64,000 nt of DNA, taken from positions 124,001 through 188,000 of the forward strand of contig NC_016645.1 in assembly GCF_000234805.1 (NCBI RefSeq). The letters run 5' to 3'. This DNA is from Pyrobaculum ferrireducens (GTDB lineage: Archaea; Thermoproteota; Thermoprotei; Thermoproteales; Thermoproteaceae). Shown here piece after piece: positions 10,042-20,190 of this stretch; within the stretch, counting starts at the first letter, position 1; each line of letters begins with the position of its first letter. The translations under genes were made by a program, and so were the position numbers. The notes under the pieces were generated by a model. The model did not search any database. It saw only the letters and a program-made list of their open reading frames with translations, and was not told the origin of the DNA.

Positions 10042-12872
10042 ATGCGGGTTTGGTGGCTTGTTCTGGGGGTTCTGGCTGTGGTGTTTGTGTTGGGTGGTAA
10101 TGTGGAGTCTAGTGGGGCTGTTTTTGTGGGTAATGATACTGGTGACTATAGGGGTGTGTATTATCTGAAGGTGTTTGATCTTCAGCGTTGGTGGGATTTG
10201 GGGGTATTCTGAGGTTTTGGTGAGGGCTTCTGTGGGTGCCGAGTGGAGGTTTAGCCGCATCGAGGGGTCTGTTCTCGACTTTGCTTTGTTTTGGGAGGAT
10301 TGTACGTGGTGTGACTCTGACGAGCCTCCTCCTGTGAAGAATGTGGGTACTTTGTATTGAGGATGAGATTTTGAGGGTTGTCTACGTGGGGGTAGGTGGG
10401 TGGTTCAGGTTTTGTGGCACCAGGGTGGGTTTGGCCACGAGGTTTATGTGAATGGGTCTCTCTTCTTTACCCACTACGGCGGCTCCATGGGGAGTGGGCC
10501 GGTGGGTGAGTTTGTCGGGGATGTTCTGCGGGTTGATTTGAGGTCTCTTGGGGATCTGCGGGCGGATTCCTATGCTGTTTTCTACTCTCGGGGTGCTTTG
10601 TGCCGGTCGCCGCTTGCCGCGTTGGGGTGGGCGGCGGCTGTGGGGCTTGACGCGGGGGAGGCGGGTGCCCTTTTGAGGGGGTTTGGTCTGTCTGTGCGGA
10701 GGGTTGACCGGGGGGATGGGGTGGTGCGTTTTGTCTTGTCTAACGGCTCTGTGGTGTCTGTGCCTGTGTTTTTTGAGGTGCAGTCTAACGGGACGGGGCT
10801 TTTCGTGGTGGGTAACCCCTCTTGTGGCAACGTGACTTATTTGGCTGTTTTGAAGTTTTCCAGGGGCGGGGTCAGCGGGGTGTTGCGTTTTAACCTCACG
10901 GTGCCTGCTCTAGACGCCGTGGTGGTGTCGCCGGCGGTGTTTCGGGGAGTTGACGGGGTGTCTGAGGCGTCTCTCTTCCTCTACGCCCCTGCCGGCACGT
11001 ACTCGCTGGGCAACTTCTCTGTTTCTTTTGACAAGCCCCGCCTCGTGGCTGGGAACCGCTCTGTTTTGTTGTGGCCGCTTCACGCGGTTTTTCTCCCGCC
11101 TGAGGCGAAGAGGCTTGTGGACGCCGTGGATTGGTGTAACAAGGCTTTTTGGGATGCTTTTGACAAGGTGGCGGATCCCTACGACTACTCTCTGCTGGGG
11201 GAAGTGGCTCTCACCGTCGTGCCGGTGGGGAGGATCGTGGGCTTTTTCGGGAAGTGGCTGGCGAGGGGGGGCCAGGGGGCTTGGGGAGATCGGCGACTTG
11301 ATCTCCGCTGTTAGGTCTGCCGTGACTGCCTTGTCCGCTAGCAGGTGGGCTAGGGCTGCGGGGTCCGCGGCGGGCTACGTACTGCCCGACGTCTTCATTG
11401 CGGAGGATCTCCGGCGGCTTCTTGCGCCTCAGGAGGCTGGGGAGGTGTTCTCCGCTTTTGGGGTTGAGTTGTCTGAGGTGGAGCGGTTCCACGCCGGGGT
11501 GCTGACGGAGCAGTCGTGCCGCAACGCCGGCAGGTACTACGCCGCGGTTTACGTTTCCTGGGTGCAGAGAGTGTCCGCCGTCGTCGACCTGGCCTCCAAC
11601 CTATACGCCAAGGTGTCGAAAGACGCCCTGGAGAAATTCGGCAAGTCGTTCGTCGGCGTAGGTGAGAGGAGTAGAGTTTTCTCTTTTAGCACCCATCTGG
11701 GGTACGTCGCGGCGAAGGCGTGGGGGCCGTACGGCGTCGACGAGAGGGAGTGGGTTAAGGCTTATGAAAGGCTGGCAGAGGCGCTGACAGGGAGGGTGGA
11801 TGCCGTAATTGTTGCTGCTGGTAGGGCTGGTTTTGTGAAGAATGATGGCAATTTACATATTGTGACAAATCTAGGGCTGAAAAAGAGTACTTATTACTTC
11901 AATACGAAAATAGTCTATGACAAGGCTGATATCAGAGGGGGGAGGCTGTATTACGAGCTTGGCGGTGAAGAAGGCGGCGGCCTTTACGCGGCTTTCTACG
12001 ATGTGAAAAAGGTTGTGAGGCATACATCACCTGAGTTTTTTGAAGAGTTAGAACGTCGGGGATTAGCTAGTGTCTCTGTGGAGAAATTGGAAGGTAAGGG
12101 TAATTTTATCTGTGTTCATTATAGCGTAAATTATGACTCTGAATTTTTCTCGGCAGTGCGTGGATTAGTGTCAACAGATCCGCGTGGTGGCTGGGATCAG
12201 AGACTTGCTTCAATGCCGCTTTTCAAGATATTGTCCGGGGTTGTAAGAGTTGAGCAAGCGGCGTATGAGGTGGATCTGGGCGGACCTACTAGTGTTATTG
12301 AGCGTTTAGAATATCCTGTTTCTATGTCGGGTGTTGTTGGTTTTCTTAAGGATACTGGTAGCGTTACTCTAGGTAGTGTGGGAGACTACTACCAACTGAA
12401 GGGCGTTAGGGCGGGCGGGGCAGCGCCTGATGGACTTGCGCTGATTAGATGGGGTGGTTTAAGAGTTGTGATTGCTGAGGTTGTACAAAGCGATGTGGAT
12501 CAATCAAAGCTCATCCGTAAGTTAGTTGAGAAAGCAACTAACACAATTGGTAACTTAATTTCTGCAGGTGTGCTTGCGGGTGACAGATTTACTGACTACG
12601 GCATAGCCCTGGCCGCCTTTAGGGTTGACGTCTTGCGTGGGGTTACTGTGGGGGGCAACGCCTTGGGAAGCGGCCCCGTCGACGACTCCGTCCTCGCATA
12701 TCCCCAGGCGAGGAGCGGCCTTGTGAAGTGGGCTGAGGCTCTTGGGGGGAGGAACAGAGCGGCTTTGCTTTTAGCCGACTACCAAGGGAGTGGGCCTAGT
12801 TACAGGGTGAGGGCTGTTTTGCTAGATGGAGTGGGTATAAGTTACGATATTTTAAAGAGCTGTTTTAGCTAG
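10042..12872 (+). pseudogene. Unit A large exported protein with PD-(D/E)xK-like C-terminus, frameshifted
   Basis: ATG 10042 lies about 18 nt below a TATA box (ttaaataat) and begins with a signal peptide (MRVWWLVLGVLAVVFVLG). Following the protein to 12872 needs several frame changes, each at or near a homopolymer: G5 near 10200, a stop-containing stretch at 10355-10395 and G7 near 11267. From about 11290 one frame stays open to TAG 12870. The N-terminal 400 or so residues are secreted-type, Asn-Gly rich, and paralogous to unit B (for example GLSVRRVDRGDGVVRF against GYNVTAVERRYGTAVF). The C-terminal region has PDGLALI and VVIAEVVQ, resembling a PD-(D/E)xK core with the Lys lost. 11760-12590 is clearly more AT-rich than the rest, as if the C-terminus was exchanged. 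The family is unrecognised, possibly PaREP2-like. Confidence 0.6.
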
Positions 12873-12875
12873 TCT

Positions 12876-13952
12876 GTGGATTTGGGTCTTTTGTGGAGGC
12901 GCTGGCTGGGGGTGGGGAGGTTTGGGTTGAGGAGCTACGTGGGGGTGTGCGGCGTCGGCTTGGTTGAGGGCTCGGCGGCGGCGGTGGTGGGCAGGGCAGG
13001 GGGCGGGTTCGTGGCTTATGTATGTGCGGATGTCGACAGATCTTTTTGGGAGAGGCACGGCTTGGCGTGGGGGGAGCCGGCGCAGTTTTGGGGGGGTAGG
13101 TGGCCGGCTGGTGTTGACTACGGCGGGAGGTGCAGCCTCTTCTCGGCGTCGCCTGTCTATCTGCTGGATAGAGTTGTCATGAGGCTTGAAGGGCCTTATG
13201 GGGGGTTTTTTAAGCCTCTGTGCGCGGCGCCCCTGGCGGGGTCTAGGTGGTGGGTGTACGTCGCTGGCTGTTCTGATGTTTTTGAACTCGTCGGGCTGAA
13301 CTACCCGAGAGACGTATGTGACGCGGTTTTTATACTCGCCGAGGGGGGCATCTCGACGTACTGCAAGGAGTGCGGGTTTGATCCCAATATCCACAGCTCG
13401 TGTAAATTCTCCCTAGCTAAAGCCGCCGTGTACCACTCCCCAGTCGGCCCCCCTGTCGCGGCGCCGGGACGGGGCGCTCTTTTAGGGGCGGAGCTCCCAG
13501 TGGTTAGGCGCAGGGATGGCTACCTCCGCGTCGGCTCTTGGCTGGCATGGCACCGCGTCCTCGGCACGCTAGACGGCGGTAGGTGGGTGTTGATTGGAGA
13601 CGACGGGCTGTACGAGGCTGTTTTTACGGCCACTGTGGAGAGGCCTTTGGAGGTTTTTGGCGAGGTTGGCTATGTTAGGGTGGCCGGCCCCTATAGAGGC
13701 GATGTTGACGATGTGCAGTCTCCCTGCGGCGCTCCCAGGCTTGTCGCATGTGTTGAAGATACGAGGGAGGCCTTGGCCGCGGCTGGGCATAGGTGCGAGG
13801 CGGAGGGGGGTGTTCCGCATGTGGTTTTGGGAGACGCTGTTGAGGTTGAGCTGGGCCGGGAGTTGATAGATTGGCCGCTGAGTGATAGTTGTGGGGCTGT
13901 TCTCAAACGCGGGCTGTACGGCGTCTTGACTCCTTTAGATGTTGGTGTATGA
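12876..13952 (+). CDS. Unit A downstream protein 1 (carries the shared module)
   Basis: 358 residues from GTG 12876, three nt after the unit A stop, so probably co-transcribed. It has no signal peptide and several Cys. The first 190 residues are unlike anything I recognise. Then comes the module found in four genes here: GAELPVVRRRDGYLRVGSW, GRWVLIGDDGLYEAVF and FGEVGYVRVAGPY, followed by DVDDVQSP. A variable tail ends with DWPLSDSC. The gene ends in an ATGA overlap with the next. Its position suggests a partner (immunity-, chaperone- or adaptor-like) of the large protein; this is inference only. Confidence 0.6.
   Translation: MDLGLLWRRWLGVGRFGLRSYVGVCGVGLVEGSAAAVVGRAGGGFVAYVCADVDRSFWERHGLAWGEPAQFWGGRWPAGVDYGGRCSLFSASPVYLLDRVVMRLEGPYGGFFKPLCAAPLAGSRWWVYVAGCSDVFELVGLNYPRDVCDAVFILAEGGISTYCKECGFDPNIHSSCKFSLAKAAVYHSPVGPPVAAPGRGALLGAELPVVRRRDGYLRVGSWLAWHRVLGTLDGGRWVLIGDDGLYEAVFTATVERPLEVFGEVGYVRVAGPYRGDVDDVQSPCGAPRLVACVEDTREALAAAGHRCEAEGGVPHVVLGDAVEVELGRELIDWPLSDSCGAVLKRGLYGVLTPLDVGV
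13490..13752 (+). repeat. 263-bp direct repeat, copy 1 (partner 14344-14606)
   Basis: It aligns base for base at an offset of 854 nt with no gap. The first 64 bp and the blocks at about 13648-13680 and 13712-13752 are essentially identical, while the middle has diverged. It encodes the shared module of the two unit A downstream proteins. The patchwork of identity points to gene conversion. Confidence 0.85.
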
Positions 13953-14878
13953 AATACGTATTTGGTAGGTCTGGTAGTGGCTTTGTTGTATTTAGTTGTG
14001 ATGAGACGTGGTATAAGTACATCGGCGACGCGGATTTCTACGAGAAGTTGAGGAGTAGGTGGTATGAGGGTTTGTGTCTATATGTTGACGATAGATGTGA
14101 ACGGGTGGAAAATGTCTACGATTTTAGGTCTATCTGTATACCTTCATTGCGGTTGGGGAGTGGATTTACTCGTTGGTGGTTTAGTGGCGGAGTCTTCATG
14201 AGCGAGACATCTTCAGGCTTGTTGTATCTGTGGCTGAGAGATGTTGCAGTTACCGAAGATTTCATGGTGGTGAAACTGGATTTGCATTTTCGAAAAAACC
14301 CCAACTGCAGTTATAACCCTGGCGCCGGCTCTCTCACCGGCGCGGAGCTCCCAGTGGTTAGGCGCAGGGATGGCTACCTCCGCGTCGGCTCTTGGCTGGC
14401 ATGGCACAGGGTGCTGGGCTTGCTCGACAACGGTAGGTGGGTCCTCGTCGGGGACGACGGGCTTTACGAGGCTGTGTTTACGCCTACGGTGAAGGACCCG
14501 CTGGAGGTTTTTGGCGAGGTTGGCTATGTTAGGGTTGTGGGGCCGTATGTGGGCGACGTGGATTTGGTGCAGTCTCCCTGCGGCGCTCCCAGGCTTGTCG
14601 CATGTGGTGAGGAGGGCGTGGAGGTGGCCAGGGCGTTGTTGGAGTATGTGGAGGGTGTTTTGAGGGGGTCTGGGGTTTTTGACGTGGGTAGGTTTCTCCC
14701 CGGCGGCTGGTCTTGTGGGGGGTCGTTTGTCATCCCGGAGCTGGTTGAGGTGGATGTGCCTAGCCGCGTCTTGCTTGACTGGCCTCTGGCGGATCCGTGT
14801 CCCCACGTCTTGGCGGCCGCGGATAGAGATCCGCTGGGGTTGTTGACTACGGAGACGTGTTACAAATGTTGGGGTTAG
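13949..14878 (+). CDS. Unit A downstream protein 2 (carries the shared module)
   Basis: 309 residues; ATG 13949 overlaps the previous stop (ATGA), so the two are translationally coupled. The first 120 residues are AT-rich in DNA and unique, with several Cys and Trp. The next 95 repeat the module of the upstream gene almost exactly, with 263 bp aligning without gaps at an offset of 854 nt. The tail again ends in LLDWPLADPC, as in its neighbour. A variable head joined to a constant module suggests swapping by recombination. Function unknown. Confidence 0.6.
   Translation: MKYVFGRSGSGFVVFSCDETWYKYIGDADFYEKLRSRWYEGLCLYVDDRCERVENVYDFRSICIPSLRLGSGFTRWWFSGGVFMSETSSGLLYLWLRDVAVTEDFMVVKLDLHFRKNPNCSYNPGAGSLTGAELPVVRRRDGYLRVGSWLAWHRVLGLLDNGRWVLVGDDGLYEAVFTPTVKDPLEVFGEVGYVRVVGPYVGDVDLVQSPCGAPRLVACGEEGVEVARALLEYVEGVLRGSGVFDVGRFLPGGWSCGGSFVIPELVEVDVPSRVLLDWPLADPCPHVLAAADRDPLGLLTTETCYKCWG
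14344..14606 (+). repeat. 263-bp direct repeat, copy 2 (partner 13490-13752)
   Basis: Second copy of the module-encoding repeat inside the gene at 13949-14878. Recombination between the copies would delete or swap 854 bp and fuse the two genes in frame, because 854 is not a multiple of 3 but the genes are also in different frames. Confidence 0.85.
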
Positions 14879-14971
14879 GGAAAAGCGGCGGCGTGGGGTG
14901 TTTATCTCCGTAGCCTCTCTCCCTCTTTGTGTCTAGCGTATCCCGCCGCGGCGTTGTATGTTGTCTACGTG

Positions 14972-17887
14972 ATGTTTGATACTTTTTTCGTTGGGCTGGG
15001 GGTTTGGTGGCTTGTTCTGGTTGTTGGGGTTTCTGTGTTTGGGTATAGCGTCTTCTGGGGTGAGTTTATCCACTGCGATGTCGGCTCGTGTCCTTATCCC
15101 AACGCCGAGGGGCGCTTCCTCTCGCTCAACTCCACCTCTATTGTCTTTGACACGTCGGGTGACCCCTCGGCTATGGGGTTCTACGTGGTGGCGGTGGAGC
15201 TGGGGAGGCACACTTCTCTAGAGATCTCGGGCTGGTGGTCGTATCAGCTTCCGTGTACGATGGCTTACGTGGTGTCGGACGCGGGGCTCTCCGTCATGGA
15301 GTGCTCGACGGGGGGCGGCCAGACGTGCCGTGTGTCGGGTGTGCTGTCCCCCGGGGTCTACTACATAGTTCTCGTCGACGCGTGGGCTCAGCAGACGGTG
15401 AGGGTCGCCGCGGCGGCCGGGTCGCTTAAGCTGGCTGACGTGTCGCCTCAGCGCGTGGCTTGCGCCTTGTGGCGGGGCGGGGTGCTCGTGGGCCAGCGCA
15501 TTACATACGCCTTTAACTGGCCCTCCCGCCCCGGCGTCTCTGTCTCTCAAGATATTGTGGAGGGGGCGTGCGGCCCTCCTGCCCTCCAGGAGGCTCTCGC
15601 CTTCGCCGCGGTTTTCGGCCTCAACGCGTCTGAGGCGTCGCTTCTCACGCGGCCTTTTGGCTACAACGTTACTGCCGTTGAGAGGAGGTACGGCACGGCC
15701 GTCTTCCGCCTCCAGCCCGACTTGACCTACGTGGTGCCGCTTGTTTTCGACGTCCAGCTTGGGGGCCAGGGGCGGCTTTTCCTGGTGAATCCCAGCAACG
15801 TGTCTGTGGCGTGGAGGCTGGAGCTTCACGTGTCGAATAAGTCTGGCGAGGGGAGGCCTAGGGGGGCGGAGGCGGGGTCTTTCGACGTGGTTGTGCCTGC
15901 GGGGTCTATGCGTAGTTTCTATGTCTACGGCTTGGCGAGGGAGGGGGGTTTCTACGTCGTTTCGTATAAGTTGCGTGTTTTGAATGAGTCGGTTTCGTGG
16001 GGTAGCTATACGTTCTACGTAGGGGGCAGGTTGGCGACGCAGAACGGCTCGGTTCTCAACTACCTCTAGGGTGTCGCGGAGCAGTTCTGGGGGTTTGTGG
16101 CTGGGGATCAGTGTCTGTCGGCGCGTGGGGCTGGGAGGCGGTGGGCGGCGGAGAGGCTGGGGCTGGCTGGGGTGGCTACTGAGCTGGACGCGGCTGCTGG
16201 CGGGGCGCTTCTGGTGGCTACCGGGGGCTCGCTGGGGGCGGTTAAGCTGGGGGCCTCCGCCGGCGCGGCGGCGGCTAAGGCGGCGGAGCTGGCTAGGAAG
16301 GCGTGGCTGGTGGCTAAGGCGCTGTCGCTTGCGGATCTCCTCGCCCATGGAGTCCTCCTGGGCTGGGACGTGTATCTAGAGGCGTCGTCGGGCAGGGTCA
16401 GGTGGGAGGCCGTCGCAGACGCGGCGCTTCTGGCCGGCGGGCCTGTTGCGGCTAGGGTTAAGCCCATCGCCGCGGCTCTTGCCGGGGGCGGGGCTGTTAT
16501 GCTGTTTCTGGGGGAGCCCTTCGACGCGGCTTCTGAATTCGCTGGGGAGCTCTACTCGGAGGCGGGGCGGTACGGCGCGTACGCCGACTGTTTCGTAGAC
16601 GGGGCTCTCCAAGCCTTCTCTACCTACGCCCAGGAGGTGGAGGCGGCTAGGTGGCTGGGCATCGCGTCGGCTTTCGTAGACCTCAGCGACCTCGCCAACA
16701 ACAAAGACTGGCTAGGCAACAGACAGCTCGCCGCAATGGCCGCCTTCAGCTACGAGCCTCCCGTGCCGGTGTTTAGAGATAGTGAGCTTCTGCGCCGTGT
16801 TAAGGGTGGTGTTGATGCGGTTATGTTTGGGAAACATATTGTGGGGGTGAGGGAGTCTGGGGACGTGGCGGTTATGAGGGCGAGGGATTTGGGGAGGCGT
16901 TTCGAAGTGACCGGCCTTACGCGGGTGTCTTCGGTGGTGGTTGGCGGGGGTGGTGGGTTTGAGATAAGGATTTCGAAATATAGTGTGGGTACCGCGGGTT
17001 ATCTGGTGAGTGAGGTTGTGGATGTAAAGAGCGGCCGCCCTGTTGTTATTGGCTATAACGACATGTTTACCGCCTTGGCTATTGCGCGTGGGTTTAGTGG
17101 CGACGTGTATAGGGGGGTGTACCGGAACCGCGAGGTGTACGTCCTCTCATACGGCTCTTCTCTATATGTGCTGGAGGGCAAGCCGGAGACTTTCTACAAG
17201 TACCTCTCTGCGGCTTTGATGCCGGAGATTGCCGGCGTAAACCCCGCCGTGGTGGGTGCCGAGGTTACTCTGCCGGCGGTTTACCGGGATGGGAGGTGGG
17301 TGTGGGACGTGGCTATTAGCGAAACCGCCTTTGGGAGGAAGAGTGCCTTCATACCTCTAAGCCCCGCGGGCTACCGGCTTGACATCTTGGGGGTTCTGGA
17401 CGACGGCAGGTTGTTGATTGGGGAGGTTAAGAATATGGAGGGCCTGGGCGGACCTGCAGATTTGGAGCTCGACAAGATGGCGGGTAGGGCTGCGGTGCTG
17501 GCTGACCTCCTTAGGGATAACGCCGCGTTGCTAAGCGCGTTGGTTTCTGTATACAACGGGGGGAGGTTGCCGGGCGGGGGGAGGGTCTCCAGCTCGTTTA
17601 TGGCCAGCCAGGTTTTGATATTTCCAGACCTGAAGAAGATCTTCGCCCCCGGCGGGGTGAAGTTCGTCGTGGTGGCGGCGGACGCAAAGAGAGCCGTGGT
17701 TTTTACATACGACGTGTCGCTGGACCAGCTTCGGGATGTCAGCTTTTTGAATAGGGTGGCCGAGGAGGTTTACTACGGGTTTAGGGAAGCCGAGGCGCGG
17801 GAGCGCCTGTACGGCATAGGGGAGGCTGTGGGGAGGGTGGCCGACCGCTACAGGGCGTACACGTGGTACGTAGAGTTTTTAAAATAG
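14972..17887 (+). CDS. Unit B large exported protein with PD-(D/E)xK-like C-terminus, one in-frame TAG
   Basis: The region around 14888-15030 resembles the unit A promoter and signal-peptide region. A hydrophobic segment (VWWLVLVVGVSVFGY) follows the first possible ATG (14972); the exact start is uncertain. One frame is open for about 970 codons except for TAG at 16067-16069. The ectodomain (to about residue 365) is paralogous to unit A. After the stop comes an Ala-rich, partly hydrophobic region, then the C-terminal part with RLDILGVLDDGRLLIGEVKN, a clean PD-(D/E)xK nuclease core (D, then ExK). Either two proteins are made, or the gene is interrupted, or the stop is read through. Five coupled genes follow. 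Best guess: a surface or secreted protein delivering a nuclease domain. Confidence 0.6.
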
Positions 17888-17896
17888 TAGCCTACT

Positions 17897-18898
17897 GTGG
17901 GCGTGGCCGTCCCCGTTGCCTCGCCGCTTTTCGACGTGTTGGAGGAGGCTCGGGTAGACGTCTTCTTCATGGAGAGCCTCGCCCGCCGCTGGGCCGGCGG
18001 CTGGGTTTTGGACAGCTCCGTTGGGCTTTTGGCCACGGTGGAGCGCGACGCCTCCTGCCTCTTGGAGGAGGTCCGCGTCTACTTCTCGGCGCCTAGTTGC
18101 AGGGGGTATGCGCAGGTGGGCTCCGCCGGGGCTTCGCTCTACCTGGTTCCTATCGACATCTCCCCCTGCCCCCTGGTGTACGTGGTGTGCGGCGGGAGGG
18201 GGAGGGTCCTGGCGCCGACCTACGTCTTTGAGGGGGGTGTCTTCAGACCCGGCTCTCTGCTGGTGGAGGTGGGCGCGGCGGCTCCTCGGTGGCGGCGCCA
18301 TCTCTGGCCGCCTTCGGCGGCGGCTGGGTGGAGGCCTGCTAGGCTTCTGTGGGGCGGCGCCGCGGTGCGTCCCGGCGGGGCTGAGTCTGTTATCCGCGGC
18401 GTCTCGGGGTACCCGGTGCTCTACGCCGGCGCCGTGGGGGCGCTCTACGGCGTCGCGGGGGGCCACATACTGCTGGAGTTCAAGGCGCCTGGCGGCGGCG
18501 CCCACATAGGCGAGAGGTTCGCAGTCTACAGAAGGGTGGGGGAGTATCTTCTTATGGAGGCTCCTTGGGGTGTGGATTTTGTTTTGAATTTTGTCTTGGG
18601 TGTGGTGGATGGGGGGTGGGTGCTTATGGGTAGAGACGGCTTGTATGTGGGGGTTTTCCACAGGCGGGAGGACGGGGAGAGGTTTGGCTATGTGGAGGTG
18701 GTAGGCCCCTATCAAGACGACGTAAGGAAAGTAGAAGGGCCTACCGACTTGATTCCGCACGTCTTCTGCACGCAGGAGGTGGCCCGGGCGACTGGGTGCA
18801 AGCCCGGGGAGGTTCAGATGTATGAGGACTCGGATAATTATTTTGAAGTTAGGCAGGGGGATTTGCAGACGCTATGTTGGCCGGCGTGTACCTACTAG
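17897..18898 (+). CDS. Unit B downstream protein 1 (carries the shared module)
   Basis: 333 residues from GTG 17897, nine nt after the unit B stop. Residues 1-200 are unique and Val/Gly/Cys-rich. Residues about 205-285 hold the module: IGERFAVYRRVGEYLLMEAP, VVDGGWVLMGRDGLYVGVF and FGYVEVVGPY, then DDVRKVEGP. It is recognisably the unit A module (GRWVLIGDDGLYEAVF, FGEVGYVRVAGPY). The tail contains four Cys. It overlaps the next gene by 25 nt. No known family recognised. Confidence 0.6.
   Translation: MGVAVPVASPLFDVLEEARVDVFFMESLARRWAGGWVLDSSVGLLATVERDASCLLEEVRVYFSAPSCRGYAQVGSAGASLYLVPIDISPCPLVYVVCGGRGRVLAPTYVFEGGVFRPGSLLVEVGAAAPRWRRHLWPPSAAAGWRPARLLWGGAAVRPGGAESVIRGVSGYPVLYAGAVGALYGVAGGHILLEFKAPGGGAHIGERFAVYRRVGEYLLMEAPWGVDFVLNFVLGVVDGGWVLMGRDGLYVGVFHRREDGERFGYVEVVGPYQDDVRKVEGPTDLIPHVFCTQEVARATGCKPGEVQMYEDSDNYFEVRQGDLQTLCWPACTY
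18533..18742 (+). repeat. 210-bp near-identical direct repeat, copy 1 (partner 19297-19506)
   Basis: It begins agggtgggggagtatcttc and ends just after gacgtaaggaaa at an offset of 764 nt, with very few mismatches. It encodes the module core. Identity this high between genes with unrelated flanks implies recent duplication or gene conversion. Confidence 0.9.
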
Positions 18899-19710
18899 CT
18901 CCGCCTGTTGTTGAGGAGGACCACACGGTTCCATATTATCTAGAGGTTGTCGGGGTAGGTGGGGTGGCCGAGTGCAATCTGTGGAGGGGTTGCAGAGCTG
19001 TTCCAGTTCTGGCTCTGACGTCGACGTGTCACGTCGTGAGGCTTACCCTAACCTCGGCTTATACAGCTCGGGAGATCCTCGGCGGATCTCCGAGTTTTAT
19101 CCACACGTTGAAGCCTCCGCTTGGTGAACGCAGGCTGGGCGAGGTCTTTAGTAAGTTGTGGACAAATGCCAGGTATTTGGCCTTCTACCTCCGTCCGCTG
19201 TCTAGAAAATATGGGGCGTCGGCCCAGTCCATTTTTGAGGGGTTGAGTATACCCGGGAGAGGTTCTCTTTTTGGTGAGAGGTTTGTGGTGTATAGGAGGG
19301 TGGGGGAGTATCTTCTTATGGAGGCTCCTTGGGGTGTGGATTTTGTTTTGAATTTCGTTCTGGGCGTGGTGGATGGGGGGTGGGTGCTTATGGGTAGAGA
19401 CGGCTTGTATGTGGGGGTTTTCCACAGACGGGAGGACGGGGAGAGGTTTGGCTATGTGGAGGTGGTAGGCCCCTATCAAGACGACGTAAGGAAAATAGAA
19501 GGGCCGCCGTATTTGGGCTTTGCGGCGGCTTCGACGCCGGGTTTTCCGATATGTGGCGGTGGTGGTTCTGTCAGCTACAAGGGGGTTTGTCTCGACGATG
19601 GCGAGGTTTTCCGGGGGGTTACCATGTGGCCGGTTGAGCGGGTTGACGTGTCGGCCGCGGCGTCGAGGTTGCGGGATTTGTGCGCGGAGGCGCGCCGGAA
19701 GCGCGGCTAG
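18874..19710 (+). CDS. Unit B downstream protein 2 (carries the shared module)
   Basis: 278 residues; ATG 18874 overlaps the upstream gene, and a later in-frame GTG is possible. The head (1-130) is unique. Residues about 140-210 carry the module, and the encoding DNA is nearly identical to the upstream gene (18533-18742 against 19297-19506). The tail is unique, with Cys and a basic end. The stop TAG at 19708-19710 directly abuts the next ATG. Same role question as its neighbour. Confidence 0.6.
   Translation: MLAGVYLLAPPVVEEDHTVPYYLEVVGVGGVAECNLWRGCRAVPVLALTSTCHVVRLTLTSAYTAREILGGSPSFIHTLKPPLGERRLGEVFSKLWTNARYLAFYLRPLSRKYGASAQSIFEGLSIPGRGSLFGERFVVYRRVGEYLLMEAPWGVDFVLNFVLGVVDGGWVLMGRDGLYVGVFHRREDGERFGYVEVVGPYQDDVRKIEGPPYLGFAAASTPGFPICGGGGSVSYKGVCLDDGEVFRGVTMWPVERVDVSAAASRLRDLCAEARRKRG
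19297..19506 (+). repeat. 210-bp near-identical direct repeat, copy 2 (partner 18533-18742)
   Basis: Second copy, inside the gene at 18874-19710. See the partner for extent and identity. Confidence 0.9.
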
Positions 19711-20190
19711 ATGCGTCCGGCGGTGTTGAGGGAGGGCGCCTGGGAGCGGCTTATAAACGATATGTATGAGGTGTATAGGAAAGTGGGCGCCCTTGTCTCT
19801 GTTGGGAAACTTGCTAGAGGTGGGCTATCTGCTGGTGAAATTTTGTCGTATTACATAGCGGCGTTCAACGGGGCTGGGTTCAGCGGGGTAGGAGCCTCCG
19901 GGGCCACTAGTACTTTTGTATATGAGCCGCGTATTGCAAAGCTGAACTGGCGTGGCGAGAAGACGCCGGTTGTGTTTTCTCTGGTGCTTGTGGAGATGAG
20001 GCTGGGTAGGGGGGTTGTCTACGCGGTGGAGACTGAGCTGGGTTCGCTGACGCCGGATTTCTTAAAGCGTGTGGCTGGCGACGCTTATGACAACTTCTAC
20101 CAGGTGGAGCTCGCGGGGGGCAAGCCAATACCGGAGGTTGTTAATCGTGTGGCTACGGAATTTGTGGGTACTCCCCAGTTTCTGCGGTGA
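19711..20190 (+). CDS. Unit B downstream protein 3, unknown function
   Basis: 159 residues from ATG 19711, directly adjoining the previous stop. It has no signal peptide or membrane segment. The N-terminal half is helical (WERLINDMYEVYRKVGALV), followed by a Gly-rich stretch and a C-terminal part with alternating hydrophobic strands and helices. It lacks the shared module. The stop overlaps the next start (GTGA), so it belongs to the unit B operon. Family unrecognised. Confidence 0.55.
   Translation: MRPAVLREGAWERLINDMYEVYRKVGALVSVGKLARGGLSAGEILSYYIAAFNGAGFSGVGASGATSTFVYEPRIAKLNWRGEKTPVVFSLVLVEMRLGRGVVYAVETELGSLTPDFLKRVAGDAYDNFYQVELAGGKPIPEVVNRVATEFVGTPQFLR

Noticed and set aside
16060-16100. 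TAG read as pyrrolysine
   Set aside because: No pyl genes are visible, and the order is not known to use pyrrolysine.
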